From positions 8,444,610 through 8,508,609 of the forward strand of contig JAKTNV010000014.1 of the NCBI GenBank assembly GCA_022747635.1: 64,000 bases of DNA. Reading direction: 5' to 3'. The DNA comes from Hetaerina americana (taxonomy: Eukaryota; Arthropoda; Insecta; Odonata; Calopterygidae). A program made the position numbers and the translations under genes. The notes beneath the pieces are model-generated. The model did no database searches, was not told where the DNA came from, and saw only the letters and a program-made list of their open reading frames with translations. Below are positions 36,893-48,443 of this stretch, piece by piece (the first letter of the stretch is position 1; each line of letters opens with the position of its first letter).

Positions 36893-37797
36893 ATATTATT
36901 ATTATTATATTATATTATTGGGTTATCTACCGGTTAAGGTAGGTATTTGAATGGACACAGCCACTAAATAAAACATTTTGTCTCCTAACAAAAAACACAA
37001 AATGCAACATCCTACTCTATATTAGGTCCCACTTCATCTCTGAGTACTTTCTCCCTCCATTTATCCAGTCCAACATCCCTATCCTGTTCCTTCCCTTTCC
37101 TTGTTTGCCTAACATTCTCCCCTCAATTACAGTCTTCAACATCCCGCTGCCGGTCAATACCCCCTTCATCCAATTTTCCTGCCTCCATAGGATTTCTCCC
37201 AACGAACCCCTCTCTTCGCCCACCATACCAAGTACTTCCTCATTTGTTTCCTTCCCGGTCCATTTCACCTTCTCCAATCTTGTCCACACCCACATTTCAA
37301 AAGCCTCCTGTCAACGTCTATCCTCCTGCTTCAATGACCACGTTTCCGCGCCGTACATAAGTACGCTCCAAAACAAAGTTTTTACGAGTCTTTTCTTATT
37401 ATCCTTACTCAACGTCCCTGTCATCAACTCCCTCCTCCTTGTGAAAGCCTCTTTTCCTAGCGCAATTCTTCTCCTTACGTCCCTACTACTTTGACCATGT
37501 TGGTCCAAAACACTTCCAAGATACATAAACTGTTCTACCAGCTCTAGTTTTTGCCCTCCTATTTTTATGTTTAGCTTAGCCTTTTTCTTTCCAGAAAATT
37601 GCCTAGCCTTTGTTTTATTAATATTGATCCTTATCCCATACCTGTCGCACAGAATTTCCAATTCACTCAGCAATGCTTGCAACCCCTTGGCTGACCGACA
37701 AACTAAAACTTGGTCATCAGCCAACCTAACTGATTTTACGAATTCCCCGCCCACTTTCATTCCTACCTCCAGTTCTTCCCATGCCTTTTTAATCATT
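36893..37797 (-). mobile_element. 5'-truncated LINE, 3' end with TAA-type tail
   Basis: A non-LTR retrotransposon copy on the minus strand. It keeps the C-terminal half of the reverse transcriptase and what follows (37017-37796), then a 3' untranslated region of about 90 bp, and an AATAATATAATAATAAT-type tail at about 36893-36920. The 5' end is lost at about 37797, so the endonuclease and N-terminal reverse transcriptase are missing. Such truncation is typical of LINE insertion. A mariner-like fossil begins about 30 bp beyond the break. I did not find a target-site duplication. Confidence 0.8.
37017..37796 (-). pseudogene. LINE reverse transcriptase, truncated, one internal stop
   Basis: The best preserved LINE copy. 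The open part (37796 to 37314) starts just before the catalytic box: LADD at 37724-37713, a variant of the usual YADD/FADD. It continues with GIRININKTKA, the VEQFMYLGSVLDQ block, DVRRRIALGKEAF and LFWSVLMYGAETWSL, all familiar from arthropod endonuclease-reverse transcriptases. A TGA at 37313-37311 interrupts it, and the same frame then resumes with EAFEMWVWTRLEKVKWT and KTVIEGRMLGKQGKGR, ending at 37017. A single stop in about 260 codons suggests a fairly recent loss. The lineage (RTE-like or another group) cannot be settled without a tree. Confidence 0.88.
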
Positions 37798-37830
37798 TCC
37801 TCATATATACATATATATTTATTTATTTAT

Positions 37831-38790
37831 ACGTAGTCTGTGCGATAAATACGTGAACTGGTGCATTCTGGCTGTCATGACGCGGACTATAGCTCCGCCC
37901 ACTAGCGGCGCTGGTTCCCTGAGACCAATAAGCCGTCCGCTCTTGGCGGATCGTCGAGCTGTTCGTATGGTGCCAGTTATTTTATTTTCTGTTGTCTATG
38001 TTTTTGGTGTTGGTTCAAAATGAAAATTGACGAAATCACGGAGCGACGAATCAGCTTCAATTTTTTTGGTGAGTTCGGTAAAATTTGTTAAGGAATTACT
38101 GAAATATTGACAGCTGTTTATGGTGATGATGCTCTATAGAAAACATCCGTTTTCAAGAGGATTAAGCGTTTTAAAGATGGCCGACAAGACGCCACGGATG
38201 ATGCAAGGCCGGGACGACCTTCAATCATCTGTGTTGATGACAACATTGATCGTGTGCGGTCCCTTGTGATTATTGATCGTCAAAAAACTGCTCAAATGAT
38301 AGCTGATTACCAGAATTTGGGAAAATCAACAGAGCACACTATTTTAAACGAACGTGATGGATGTATTCTTCACCATGACGATTCTCCTGCACATTCAGCA
38401 TTGATGTTCGCCAGTTTCTCGCAAAAAATTCAATCACCATCCTTGACCATCCTCATTCGCCAGACCTCGCCCCCTGCGACTTTTTCTTGTTCCCAAATGC
38501 AAAAATGTGATGATGGGACATCACTGGGAAGATGTAGCAACAATAAAAAGAAACGACGACAAAACTGAAAAGCCCAACTGCCGAGGACTTCCAAGGGTGC
38601 TTTAAACAGTGGAAAAGAAGATGGAATAAAAGCATAGCAACGAATTGAGAGTACTTTGAAGGGGAAAAAATCGTTATAAATTAAAATTGGCAAAATAAAG
38701 TGTTTATGGCCTCAGTTAACATTTAAGAGAGTTCTTTTCGTTTTGGTTAACCTTTATGAAAAGATTTTTGTTTAATTTTACCATTTATGC
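37831..38790 (+). mobile_element. Decayed mariner-type transposon, ends uncertain
   Basis: The region around the transposase fossil at 38020-38684. The left end is probably near 37831, where a TACGTAGTCTGTGCG-like start resembles a mariner terminus. The right end lies before the LINE tail at 38832, possibly near 38785-38790. I could not confirm inverted repeats: only about half of the bases in the candidate ends pair. GC-rich 5' sequence (37865-37965) separates the left end from the transposase start. Confidence 0.6.
38020..38684 (+). pseudogene. Mariner transposase fossil lacking its first catalytic region
   Basis: Start at the ATG at 38020. The N-terminal half reads as a mariner DNA-binding domain with several stops: ITERRISF, VYGDDAL, RIKRFKDGR, DDARPGRPS, IDRVRSLV, then HTILNE. 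The frame then passes directly to CILHHDDSPAHSALMF, the second catalytic block. About 100 residues that should lie between, including the first catalytic Asp, are deleted. After a frameshift, HPHSPDLAPCDFFLFP near 38450-38500 is the block with the third catalytic residue, and QWKRRWNKSI with EYFEG marks the C-terminus. The second block reads HHDD where HHDN is usual. This is a different mariner lineage from the one at 19.2 kb, and it is clearly inactive. Confidence 0.88.
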
Positions 38791-38831
38791 GAGTTCATCA
38801 AGCACACGCTTGGGATGTGTCTCGTTAGACG

Positions 38832-38945
38832 TAGATAGATAGATAGAGGTCTTTATTTGGGCAAAATTGAGACCAAATGGTCCCTTCTTCCATTTAACCC
38901 AGCGTAGCGGGGGACGTAGCGGAGGAATGGGGTAATGTTCAGTCT
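38832..38945 (-). mobile_element. 3' end of a LINE with (TAGA)n tail
   Basis: On the minus strand a unique segment ends in AATAAAG (plus 38851-38857), then a short CTCTATCTATCTAT microsatellite (38832-38848 on the plus strand). A polyadenylation-like signal followed by a tetranucleotide tail is typical of the 3' end of CR1/L2-like LINEs. Only about 100 bp is present, so the copy is heavily 5'-truncated, and its far end is a guess. Confidence 0.6.
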
Positions 38946-39380
38946 GTGTCTTTACCTAAAACGATAGATTACCAATAACAATAAAATATATATTTAATTA
39001 TATATATTTACTTCGTTAAATGTTTTCCAAACCTCCGCAGTGTTCTTATAGCGCACGGTTAAAATTTAGCCGTTCATTTTCTTTTATTCCGCACAAAAAC
39101 TCCTTTTCTGACTCAACTCTTTTCTCTTAGCCAAACCACTTCTTTCGCAAGGGCCTCCCCGCACCCGACACCCCCTCCTGGCCGCACTTCGCATCATCCG
39201 CCCACATCTCTACTTACTCATAGAAGACCTCACAGGGATGCCCGCAAACTGAGAGCCACCCGCCTTCTACTCTTCTCCCAAATTTATACCTTGTTTACTT
39301 TCCATCCCCAATTTAATGAGTATGTTTATTCTTTAGTTTTTATTGTTTCCCGGGGTGAAAGGCTGCATGTTAAGGGAGGC
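38946..39380. other. Unannotated stretch
   Basis: AT-rich at first, then a C-rich patch at about 39130-39260 with no open frame or repeat boundary I can support. Confidence 0.4.
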
Positions 39381-40090
39381 GGTCTCGGTTTCACACCTAA
39401 ATAAAACCTTGTTTTTTTACCTTCCCTCCACGACTACCACCCCTCGTTCCATTTCCAACCCCCTCGCCATGTTTCCCATCCCATTTATCGCTAGATACCC
39501 ACCATGCCGCTCTTTCTCCTTCCGCCACCACAGCGGCCGCTTTGCTTTCCCCAAATCTTCCTAAAGTTACATCACCGTTATTTCCCTCATCCACCAACCT
39601 CAATGCATTGCTTCCCTTTTCTCTGACAGTTTCCCTCCTACATCCCTTATCCATCCCTCTCTCCCTTCTACAGTTTTCATCTCCATTTCCCTTTAATCCT
39701 CTGGAAGTTCCCCCCTCCAATGCAACCTGGTTCTTTCACCCCTTAAACCGTACACACAATACACATCCCTTCCGCCTTTGCCTTCCGCCGCATCTCCCCA
39801 GCGATCCTCTTTTTTTCTCCACTGGAATGGGACCGGCGAGAGAGTGCGTGGCCGGGCACGAAACACAGCGCTCGGCAAGAAAAGGATATATATACACACA
39901 CATACACACACCGGCAACATCCATCCGCTCGCTCCCCTCTCCTTCCTTCAAGCGATGATGAAATTTTCATCTTCCCCGTCCCCGCGCCCTCCTTCCCCTG
40001 CGCACCCCATCCCTTCCGTGCCACGATGGAGAGCGGTGAAACACACACAGCACATATCCTTGCAGACACCAGAAGCGGAAGCGGCGTGAG
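39381..40090. repeat. Pyrimidine-rich, partly CpG-containing region
   Basis: The plus strand is C/T-rich for most of 700 bases. A (CA)n-type microsatellite lies at about 39893-39912, and CpGs are present between 39830 and 40100. Seven or more overlapping frames on both strands arise from this composition. Their translations are Pro/Ser/Phe-rich or Gly/Arg/Glu-rich and have no recognisable domain. Confidence 0.5.
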
Positions 40091-41460
40091 CGAGAAGACG
40101 CAAACCTATAGCAGAAGCAAATGACAATGTGAGACACACCGTCCATGAGTCGTCGGCGTGTCCAACTTGCGCAAATGCAGCAAGAAACGGAGGTCGCAAT
40201 TGCATTTATTCTCTCTTCACCGTGCAGTTTTACCGAAGTTTCCTGAATGAAAGTTTTGCAGGTTTTGAGTGGTATCCTGAGTTCCATTTTCTTATGATTC
40301 AAATAGATGGCTTCATTATTCAGTCCCATCGTCCGGTTCGTACTAAGGGTCCCCCTTAAATCGCAGGGCTACCGCACCTTTCCGAAAGACTACACCCTCA
40401 GATCTTAGAAACCGGAGTCCATCACATTAAGGTTCGTTCCGAATCGAATGCATTTCTTTTCGACCAATGCCTATCGAAATCGATATGAAACCTAACTGTC
40501 GACATGTTCCCATGGCACCCTCTGATGTGCTCATCGAACTAAGATGTAAATCGAGATATCTGACAATAAAGCTGTGATTTCCAATCGAAAGGAATGGTCC
40601 GACAGGATAAAGACTCGATGCCGAGGTTCAATTTTTATTCCATTGAATTTTAACAATAAATGCTCCGTACTACAAATTTATTACCATAAAAATCCATTAC
40701 CTATATGATAATGACCCATTTTCTTTGGCACTTCATTGGGCATACATTTCCTGGGAATGACTTTTTGACACCGTAGACTTTATTTGGTTCAAAACAACGT
40801 GTAGAATGGGAAAATGAGGAAATCATTCCTGTAAAATACAAAGCAGAGTATTTTTAACTTGCTCACTGTAATCACAATAAATACCTGGTCGCAATGCTTT
40901 AAGTTATCGAGTAAGCCCACCCGGTTGTAGATGGTAGGTCGATACAGTTATTAGTTACGAATTAACCAATTTAACACGATGAATTAGCAGTTTTTAATAA
41001 GAGCGGCGGTACCTCAGAGTGTGCATGGGTTTATCCTTGCGCAACATAAGTAAATTTAAATACTGTGAATCTGAAGGAAGTTAGGATGCTGGCGATTACC
41101 AACCCCATGAAATAGTCCTATGGATACATTTAGGAGAGGGAAAAATCACATCTTCACCTTGCAGATTGACCATTAGCAAAGGTTGTTCACATGATAAGTG
41201 TCAGCACAGTAATAATTTAAATGGAGATAAAATAAAGCTTCACAATCCTCAGTGCTAAAATTTGATAGGGAAACGGAGCACATTAATAACCCAATGAAAA
41301 TCAGATATATTTTTTGTTTTCTTTTTTGATTCCTTTACGACAACAGACGCGGTGGATTAAGATTTTGGAAATATTCCAGAGGCTGATTTCGGAATTAATA
41401 TGCTAAGCCCAGGTCTTATTCTCACATCTCTGGATAATCGAACATGGTATACTCGAGACA
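40091..41460. other. Unannotated stretch
   Basis: Balanced composition up to about 40640, then AT-rich. Short frames only. No pol III boxes or terminal repeats seen. Confidence 0.4.
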
Positions 41461-41530
41461 TCTACATCTACATCTACATAATACCCCGCAAGCCGCCGCA
41501 AGGGCGTGTGGCGGGGGGTGTTAGGTCACC
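41461..41530 (-). mobile_element. Retroelement 3' end with (TAGATG)n tail, copy A
   Basis: On the minus strand a GC-rich hairpin-forming core ends in a TATTATG word, then a TAGATG-repeat tail (plus 41461-41478). The 54-bp segment 41466-41519 is identical, by eye, to the reverse complement of the plus sequence over the second copy at 48.39 kb, which lies in the same orientation. The core can fold with CCGCC pairing to GGCGG. The element may continue rightwards past 41530, but without a second long copy I cannot place its 5' end. Confidence 0.75.
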
Positions 41531-44500
41531 AACCGTAAAAACGAAAAATACCACATGCAAAAAACAACACGGAAAATTACACCCCAGCAGCGCACACACT
41601 CATGCAAAACTCCCTCCATTCAAGACATTAGTCAATCGTGTTGAAAAAACCTAAGTGCGGACGTTATGTGGCGTCCGCGGTATCGGAAACTTGGGGAGGA
41701 AGTAAAAGTAAAAATGCGATGAATAGATTCAAATGTTGGGTAATTCACGAAATAAAACGCAAAAATGAAGGAGAAATTTGAAAAAGCAATATCGAATATA
41801 CTCTATGATGTCTTCTGGAACGCAAATGCAGGAGTGAAGATAATACTTAGTTAATATATTACCAAATAATAGGAAATTAAGTTAAAGAGAAATAATAATA
41901 TTCATGCAATTATAAAATAGATATAAAGTGAAGAAGTCCAAAATAGCTAGCTTAAGTAATACTGGCAACGGTGATTTGAATGAGAAACGTTCTACGGAGG
42001 ATTACAAAAATAAGATTTTCTAAATGAAGGCGGATATGAGTTTGTGTTAAGCGGATAATGGATTGAGCGATATTATTCGAGGAAAACATGCCCAATGGTG
42101 CAATTAACTATTATTTCTTCCAATGCATCAACTGCACATTGATTATTTCGAGATTTTATACCAAGCAGTTTGGACCGGAAAGAAGGAGCGAACGGAGCTT
42201 CTTCGTTCTGTCCTATGTGTTCTGAAACCGTCCTTATAGTCCGGCCCTAGCCCTGTGTTCCTTTTCATGGCTCCCCAGGGTGAATAAACATCATTGAGCG
42301 AATCATTTTTCATCATCAGAAGTAGGCGTATAATCAACTGAAACCAGCCTCCGCTAACCCAATTCTCGTGTCAATTCAATAAAACGTGTTCCACATTTAT
42401 ATTATATACGTATCACGCCAGGAAAATAACACAAAACTACTTTTGCAAAATCATTTATACTAATGGAAAATTGATGATCACTCTTCACTGAGTAACCCTT
42501 GCAGGAACTGCGAGATGAATTCATTAGAGAAATAAAAGGAGGATTTCTGCTTTGCAAATCATTAAATACCTTGACAAAATTACACATTAAATGAAATATA
42601 AATTAAGCACTTATAGATGGTGATAAAAAATGTTCAGTAAAGTAGGAAATTTAGATAAACGACAATAGGGTCGTTGATTTTCCTTTACTTCAAGTTAAAC
42701 ATTGAGATACACAAATTAACTACAAACCCATGCGGTTTGGCGAAGTTGAGCTGTAATTCTAACGAGTATCCCCACGCACCAGGATGCCTCGTAAAATTCC
42801 TGGCATTCTTGGGAATCCTACCAGAGTTTCCGGGACACGGGAGAAAACTTGGGTTGGGGGGGGGGGGTGTTAATTTCTCTGAGGGTCACAACAGTGCACA
42901 CGAATCCCTATAAGAGGGGATCCCTACACCGGGTAGAACTATCTATGGAGGAATGACGCATCACTACGCGAGTGCGCGTACGCTTCCCTCGAAAAGCAAC
43001 ATCAAATAGGGAGAAACGGAAAAAATAGGCAATTTTCCAAACACACTCATAAGATTCTAGCCCACTGGTTCGACCAGGATCGTCAACCGAAGCTAGTTCA
43101 ATTCGACCTTTCCGCAAGCTAAAAGGCAATTGTAAAGTTTAAATGGCAAACAAAAACGAGTTGAAATCAAACACGAATACAGTAGAATTTCTAGGAATGT
43201 AACTCGGAAACACATTTGGTGAAATGGGTAAAGGTCAACATTTGAAAAGAACCGATGAAGAGTGCAAATGCTTAACTCGACCATTTAACAAAACACAATA
43301 TGACAAAATAAAAAATGTAGGATTTGAATTCGCCGATTGAAGGCTTTCAAGTATTGTGATTTTGCTAAAATGAAAGTGCATCGTAAAAAAGCTATCTTCT
43401 TGTCACCATTTAAATAACACCGAAACAGAATACCCTCAGGAAGAGCTCCCTCACTAAAGGAATTTATTTTCATATCTTGCTTTTTATCGAGAGTTTTTCT
43501 TTGAATACAGTTAGTCTATATAATTCTCAAAAATTATTTAATTAAAATTGAAACTTCCCCTTCTTTAATGGGTTTAGTAAAATGCATACATATTGAAATA
43601 CCATTTAAAAATTATAGATATTGCATTCAGTTTATTTATATTCATTTTCAAATTGATTAAAACGGGTGCCTGACATTTTCCAGAATTGGAGGTTAAACAC
43701 AAATGAATCTAGGACCACAACCTCATTAACACGGTGTCGAATTCTTGAAATATCGCCTTTTCCCGCAGAATTTCCACAATATTTTACGCTCCAATTGGCG
43801 GCTTGACATTAAGTCTTGACAAATTCTAAAGCAGTATTTTTTTGAGTATATGGGTACGTCCCCACTTTGGTAACGTAATCAGGTTCGAGGAATCTTATAG
43901 TTCCAAATTCCAACTTTTAAAACAGGATTTACCATACATCAGTTAAAAATGATCAAATTTTATATTATTCCAAAAACAAATATTTTTTTAACGATTTCAA
44001 TACTTCTCACAAAAAAATATTTTTAAATTCTACATTTAAAAATCTTTTCAGGACATTCTAGAAATTTAACTTAATTTTTTTCTTGGCCACTCTTGTTATA
44101 TTCGCAATGTAATCATACATTTTAAGGTAAATCATTTGCTCTAATAGGTGCGCACCAAAAGTTTAGCATAGGTGTTTTTTGAACGCAGTTCTAAAGAGTT
44201 GATTCCTCTTCTGAAAACTGGCCCCTTTATACAATTTAATGCAAATAAATAGTAGTATTATTAAGACTGGAGCCCATTACACACTATTTGGATAAGAATT
44301 GGTCGCTATACGACATGTAAATTAAATGAAATATATAATACCAGCCTGATAAGCAAGTTATCTTATATCCCAAAGAAATATGTCCATTTTTATCTTAGGA
44401 GCATTTGCGATTACTTGGTAAGATTTGATTTTAGCTTTTAATTCGTTGGAAGAAAAGATTCCCTCCAGTTAAGCCACGGTTAACCCACTGCCTCTTTTTG

Positions 44501-45295
44501 AATGGTTACATACGATGTCAAATTTGGATTTAGTTCATACTGAACCATTTCTTACTGCTACATTACGAAAAACTTATTAAAAAGAGAATAAAAATGCTAC
44601 ACTTATTCCATACTTTTAATGTTCTAAACCAGGCAGGATCATCACAGTAACTTTTTATCCAAAATATTTAAGTGATATTAGCTCAACCCTAGTTGATTCA
44701 ATAGCATATTACTGATAAAGTTAACCGGCACTGAGTGATAAGTTGAGTCACGTGCTATTAATTGTTACTAGCACTAACCTATACTAGGCTGCAACTTTGA
44801 AGTATTACAAAACTACCAATGATAATTTCAGTCCATTAATGCTGAACGACTCAAAGCTGTAGCCGAGGGTCCATAAATACACACAATAAAAACCACAATG
44901 ATATCATCAGGGCTAAAAAAATACTTTGCATATACAAGTCACATGTAGCTACATTGAGGTTAAGACAGTGAGACTGAGAAAAAGGAAAGAGCAGGGAAAC
45001 AAGAAAAATAGGCTCAACGGCTAGGAGGAGGAGGCGGATGAGGAACGGGGTTCGGAGCAGAGATACTTGCGGCGGTGACGAAGGAGATGAAAGGGCCCAG
45101 GGTTACGGCTTGCACGAGATAAGAAAGGCGAAGACGGACTTTTTTTAAGAATTAAGAGAGGGATTAGGTTTAGCTTTGAGGCAAGACAGGGAAAATAAAT
45201 TGGTAGAAGGAATGGTGGACGGAGATAATTGGGGTGAAGGAAGCGAATGTGTGATATAATAGCGGTTCTGACGTCCATATATATTTCAGTCTATT
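41531..45295. other. Long AT-rich stretch, no supported gene
   Basis: AT-rich DNA with a G homopolymer of about 12 at 42858-42869. Short frames only (94 codons or fewer), with no domain. A GC-richer, purine-leaning patch sits at about 45020-45120. I see no tRNA-like boxes that hold up. Confidence 0.45.
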
Positions 45296-45304
45296 AGTAT
45301 AAGT

Positions 45305-45385
45305 GTACATATATATGTGTGTGTATGCATGTACTTGTATACAAATATGTAGTATATGTATGTACATACATAAACACACGTATGT
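45305..45385. repeat. TA/TG-rich microsatellite cluster
   Basis: An interrupted run of TATA, TGTG and TACATA words, roughly self-complementary, so overlapping frames are open on both strands. It has no coding value. Confidence 0.7.
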
Positions 45386-45529
45386 GGTAAGACATAGTAT
45401 GCGTGTCATTTGTGGAAATGTTTACGAAGCAATAATACAAACATTTTGGGTACTGGGATGCGACAAACATAAAATATTGAACATGCTGTTTCCGCAGGAT
45501 GTTTTCTATAAGAATGCATGTTAAAATCC

Positions 45530-46194
45530 TTGAGTGAAAGCGAAAAGCTAAAGTCAGATATCACTTTCCGAGGAGTAATATTGAAGGACGTGGAATCCTT
45601 CATCTACCCGAGCAGATATATAAAATGGGATGGAAGTAACTCGTCCGACATCAAGCGAAGAATATTTCAAACTTAGAAGACGTTCATGAAGAAGACGCAA
45701 CTACTATCCTCAAAGTACATGGCGTTGTAAACTATTAAACATTTCGTCAAAGCATTCATATGAATCATCGCACTCTTCGGAACAAAGGCATGAAACATTA
45801 TAAAAGTGGACAGGCTGAAGAATAGAAGCGCATAAAACGGGGTACTGGAGAAGAATGCTTGGAGATTAAATAGACTAAGTGGACGATGGACTAAGCGTAT
45901 ATAGAAGAGAAAAAGAGGAAAAGATCACATGGCGAACTCTATGCATAGAGAATTAGAACTTCGACATACAGTTAATGCCACAAATAGCCAGACAAAATAC
46001 AAATTACCCTTCTATAGCCGGGCAGATTGAAGAAAAGATCCTGCGAGTAAGAGAAAGGGGCAAGTACCTATGACTGTTTAAGAGGGACATAAAACAGAGA
46101 AGCTCTGAGGGGGTGAGCGGATTAACACTCACCAGAGAAGAATAGAGGGCTGCAGTACATCAATCTTAGGATTGAAATACTGATAATGATGATA
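45530..46194 (+). pseudogene. LINE reverse transcriptase C-terminal fossil with TGAT-type tail
   Basis: Read on the plus strand, the order of blocks is that of the C-terminal half of a LINE reverse transcriptase. VESFIYPSRYIKWDGSNSSD (about 45590-45650) corresponds to the VxxFxYLGSxIxxDG block, and IKRRIFQT follows. Next come FMKKTQLLSSKYMAL and HFVKAFI, and further fragments to about 46100. Stops and frame changes are frequent. The copy ends in TGATAATGATGAT at 46181-46193. A short tail of this kind is common at the 3' end of RTE-like LINEs, although other clades also have simple-repeat tails. It is more diverged than the copy at 37 kb and looks like a different lineage. Confidence 0.75.
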
Positions 46195-46199
46195 TAAAT

Positions 46200-47860
46200 G
46201 CCTTGTTCTTTGTGTGTGAGAGAGAGGGAGAGTAGGGCTGTATAAAATACTCGAGAGTAAACATAAACAAAAGATGCCAGTTCAATGGAGTGGCAAATGC
46301 GGGGCGGAAAAAGAATTGTCCGCATTAGTGGAGAGCATTTCGATCCATTTGGGCGAGTCGAACCATGAGATTCGAATCTCGACAGTGAATCGGTCGTCCG
46401 TTTTAGTCGTTGACTACTTGACTACTTTCATTTTATTCCCATGGCTCTTGTTTTGGCCACTCCGATTGGACGACGTCTTTTTAGAACTACCGCGTCGAAG
46501 AATTCAACGAGAGGACCCGCAAATTACACTCGGAACCCTAAAATAAAGGCAAAGTGGGAGCATCCATTAACACGAATCCAATGGCACAGGCATTACTACT
46601 GGGACTGGTGGAATAACATCGTGTTGACCGAATGTTTCGGACACTAGCACTTGGCCTCGATTCAAGGTAACGACCTTTTACAATTTAACATTACAAATAA
46701 ATGTGCGTAAACAGACATTTTGTATGCATATTTCGAATTGGATGCCTTTGTTTATTCATTTAAAGTAGTCCCACCTTTCAATAAAATATGCGCACACTTG
46801 ACCAGAAAATAAATATACTCCTGATTATTGTTCATAAAAATATCATAAATTAACTAAAATACCCGGCAGTAATTCAGGAATTGACGATTAACACCACAAG
46901 ATGCTCAAAGAACATAAGTTTTTGCTACGGTTTCCGGAAAAAATAAATTCATTAATAAGTAATTACTTTATAATGTTATACTAAGTTATGTTAAGTAATT
47001 AAGTTATATGATGTAATAAATAACGGAATATGATTCCATTGAGTCCCACGCAAATATTTTAAGTCCATCAAACTAATACATGTGAACGTGATAACCTATT
47101 ACGAAAAATTGAATTGGGGAACACTTTAAATTTTTTACATTTAAATACATTCTGTAAACGATTTTACTGTTTTAAATTAACTGAATCTATGTGTTTGTGA
47201 TTTTTAAGTGATTAATAAAAAAACGCTTAGCTATTAAACTAAGATCTGGATTATGTGCCTCTAAAAAATAGATAATTTGTTCACACGAACCTTAAGCTAC
47301 GTGCATTTAAGCATCTAGACGCGTTTTGCACTGAAAATTTAGCACTTCATCAAAACACACACAAGCGGGGGAGTAGAAAACCTGCCCGATAATGTTTGCC
47401 TGCCTGATTTGACTACCCCAACTGATTTTGCGAGATATATTATAGTCCGATGATATGATATTAACATGCCAGGTTCTCAGCAGAGAGCAGGTGAGGAAAT
47501 GAGAAGAAATGCTAGCAGTGATCAGCTTAACGCATGTCTAGTATTTTAAATTCTTAAAATAGAAAAGTCATTTTGGTTGACATATCAAAATTTTTCTCAT
47601 ATTATTTTATAGGATTCTCAGCATAACTGCCACAAAGGAGATCAATGAACGGATGAATTTCTAACGTATAGAATTCGAATCACGAAATTACAAACATACC
47701 CTCTTACCAGGGATCTCAAATGAAGTCATCCAACAAAATTGGCTCTCCAATATATTCTTGAACTAAATTCGTATGAAGGTCTGGAAAGATTTGGATTTTA
47801 AAAATAATAGCCAATAATTAACATCTTTTACTAAAATTATTTCTTTTAAGTTTGATATAG
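46200..47860. other. Unannotated stretch
   Basis: A purine-rich GA patch at about 46215-46235, then balanced sequence to 46680 with two open frames (46274-46546 and 46441-46647). I cannot assign either to any family. The rest is AT-rich. Confidence 0.4.
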
Positions 47861-47863
47861 ATA

Positions 47864-47965
47864 ATGAAGTTTATAATTGAAGCTATAATGGCGGGAAAAC
47901 GGTGGAGAGGAAGGACAAGGCAACCAGGCTTTAGAATTAGACTGAGAAGAAGTATGAAGATTATT
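47864..47965 (+). pseudogene. Possible LINE 3' coding fragment
   Basis: The translation IIEAIMAGKRWRGRTRQPG resembles the VIEGRMxGKRxRGRPR block found near the end of LINE reverse transcriptases, which also occurs at 37.1 kb as VIEGRMLGKQGKGR. The match is about 15 residues only. Nothing upstream or downstream supports it, so it may be chance. Confidence 0.3.
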
Positions 47966-48384
47966 ACAATATTTTTTAGGGAGTATCCACACTTCATCTT
48001 AAATGAGAAGACAACCAATGACGATTGTTATACATTACTCATCAGATCTGCAACTCCTTGTATTACTGATAAATAAAATATTGACTGCTCGCAAAGTTTT
48101 CGTCATTTAAATTTACAGCCGTGAACGCTTTAAGACCATAAATATATATAATATAAACAAAAAAATATAGAAAATTTTTCTTATTTAAGAAATCTTTCAA
48201 GTGAAAATGGGCTAAGTAGAATTAACAAGAATTGTATAAAACAAACAAATAAAGTAAAGCAAACTAATGTTTGAAAGGGAGAACTTAGTTGGAAAAATGC
48301 TGATGAAGCAAAGATACATGGAACCAAGGCATATTGAGTGTCTATCAAATGTAGAATATTAAAGAGGGGAGAACGTAAGATAGT

Positions 48385-48443
48385 ACTAAACCCCCCGCCA
48401 CACGCCCTTGCGGCGGCTTGCGGGGTATTATGTAGATGTAGAT
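48385..48443 (-). mobile_element. 59-bp retroelement 3' end with target-site duplication, copy B
   Basis: A very short insertion bounded by a 10-bp direct repeat, GTAAGATAGT, at 48375-48384 and 48444-48453. On the plus strand it reads inwards from ACTAAACCCCCC to the GC-rich core and ends in a TGTAGATGTAGAT tail. The same core and tail occur at 41.47 kb in the same orientation. Target duplications on both sides show that these 59 bases arrived as one insertion, so this is an extreme 5' truncation of a LINE, or of a SINE sharing its 3' end. The two frames that cross it are accidental. Confidence 0.88.

Noticed and set aside
37831..38790. Confirmed terminal inverted repeats for the second mariner
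   Set aside because: The candidate ends pair at only about half of their positions; the transposase fossil is convincing but its termini are not.
39397..40329. Frames of 71-138 codons on both strands
   Set aside because: Same compositional cause. No domain, and no consistent frame among neighbours.
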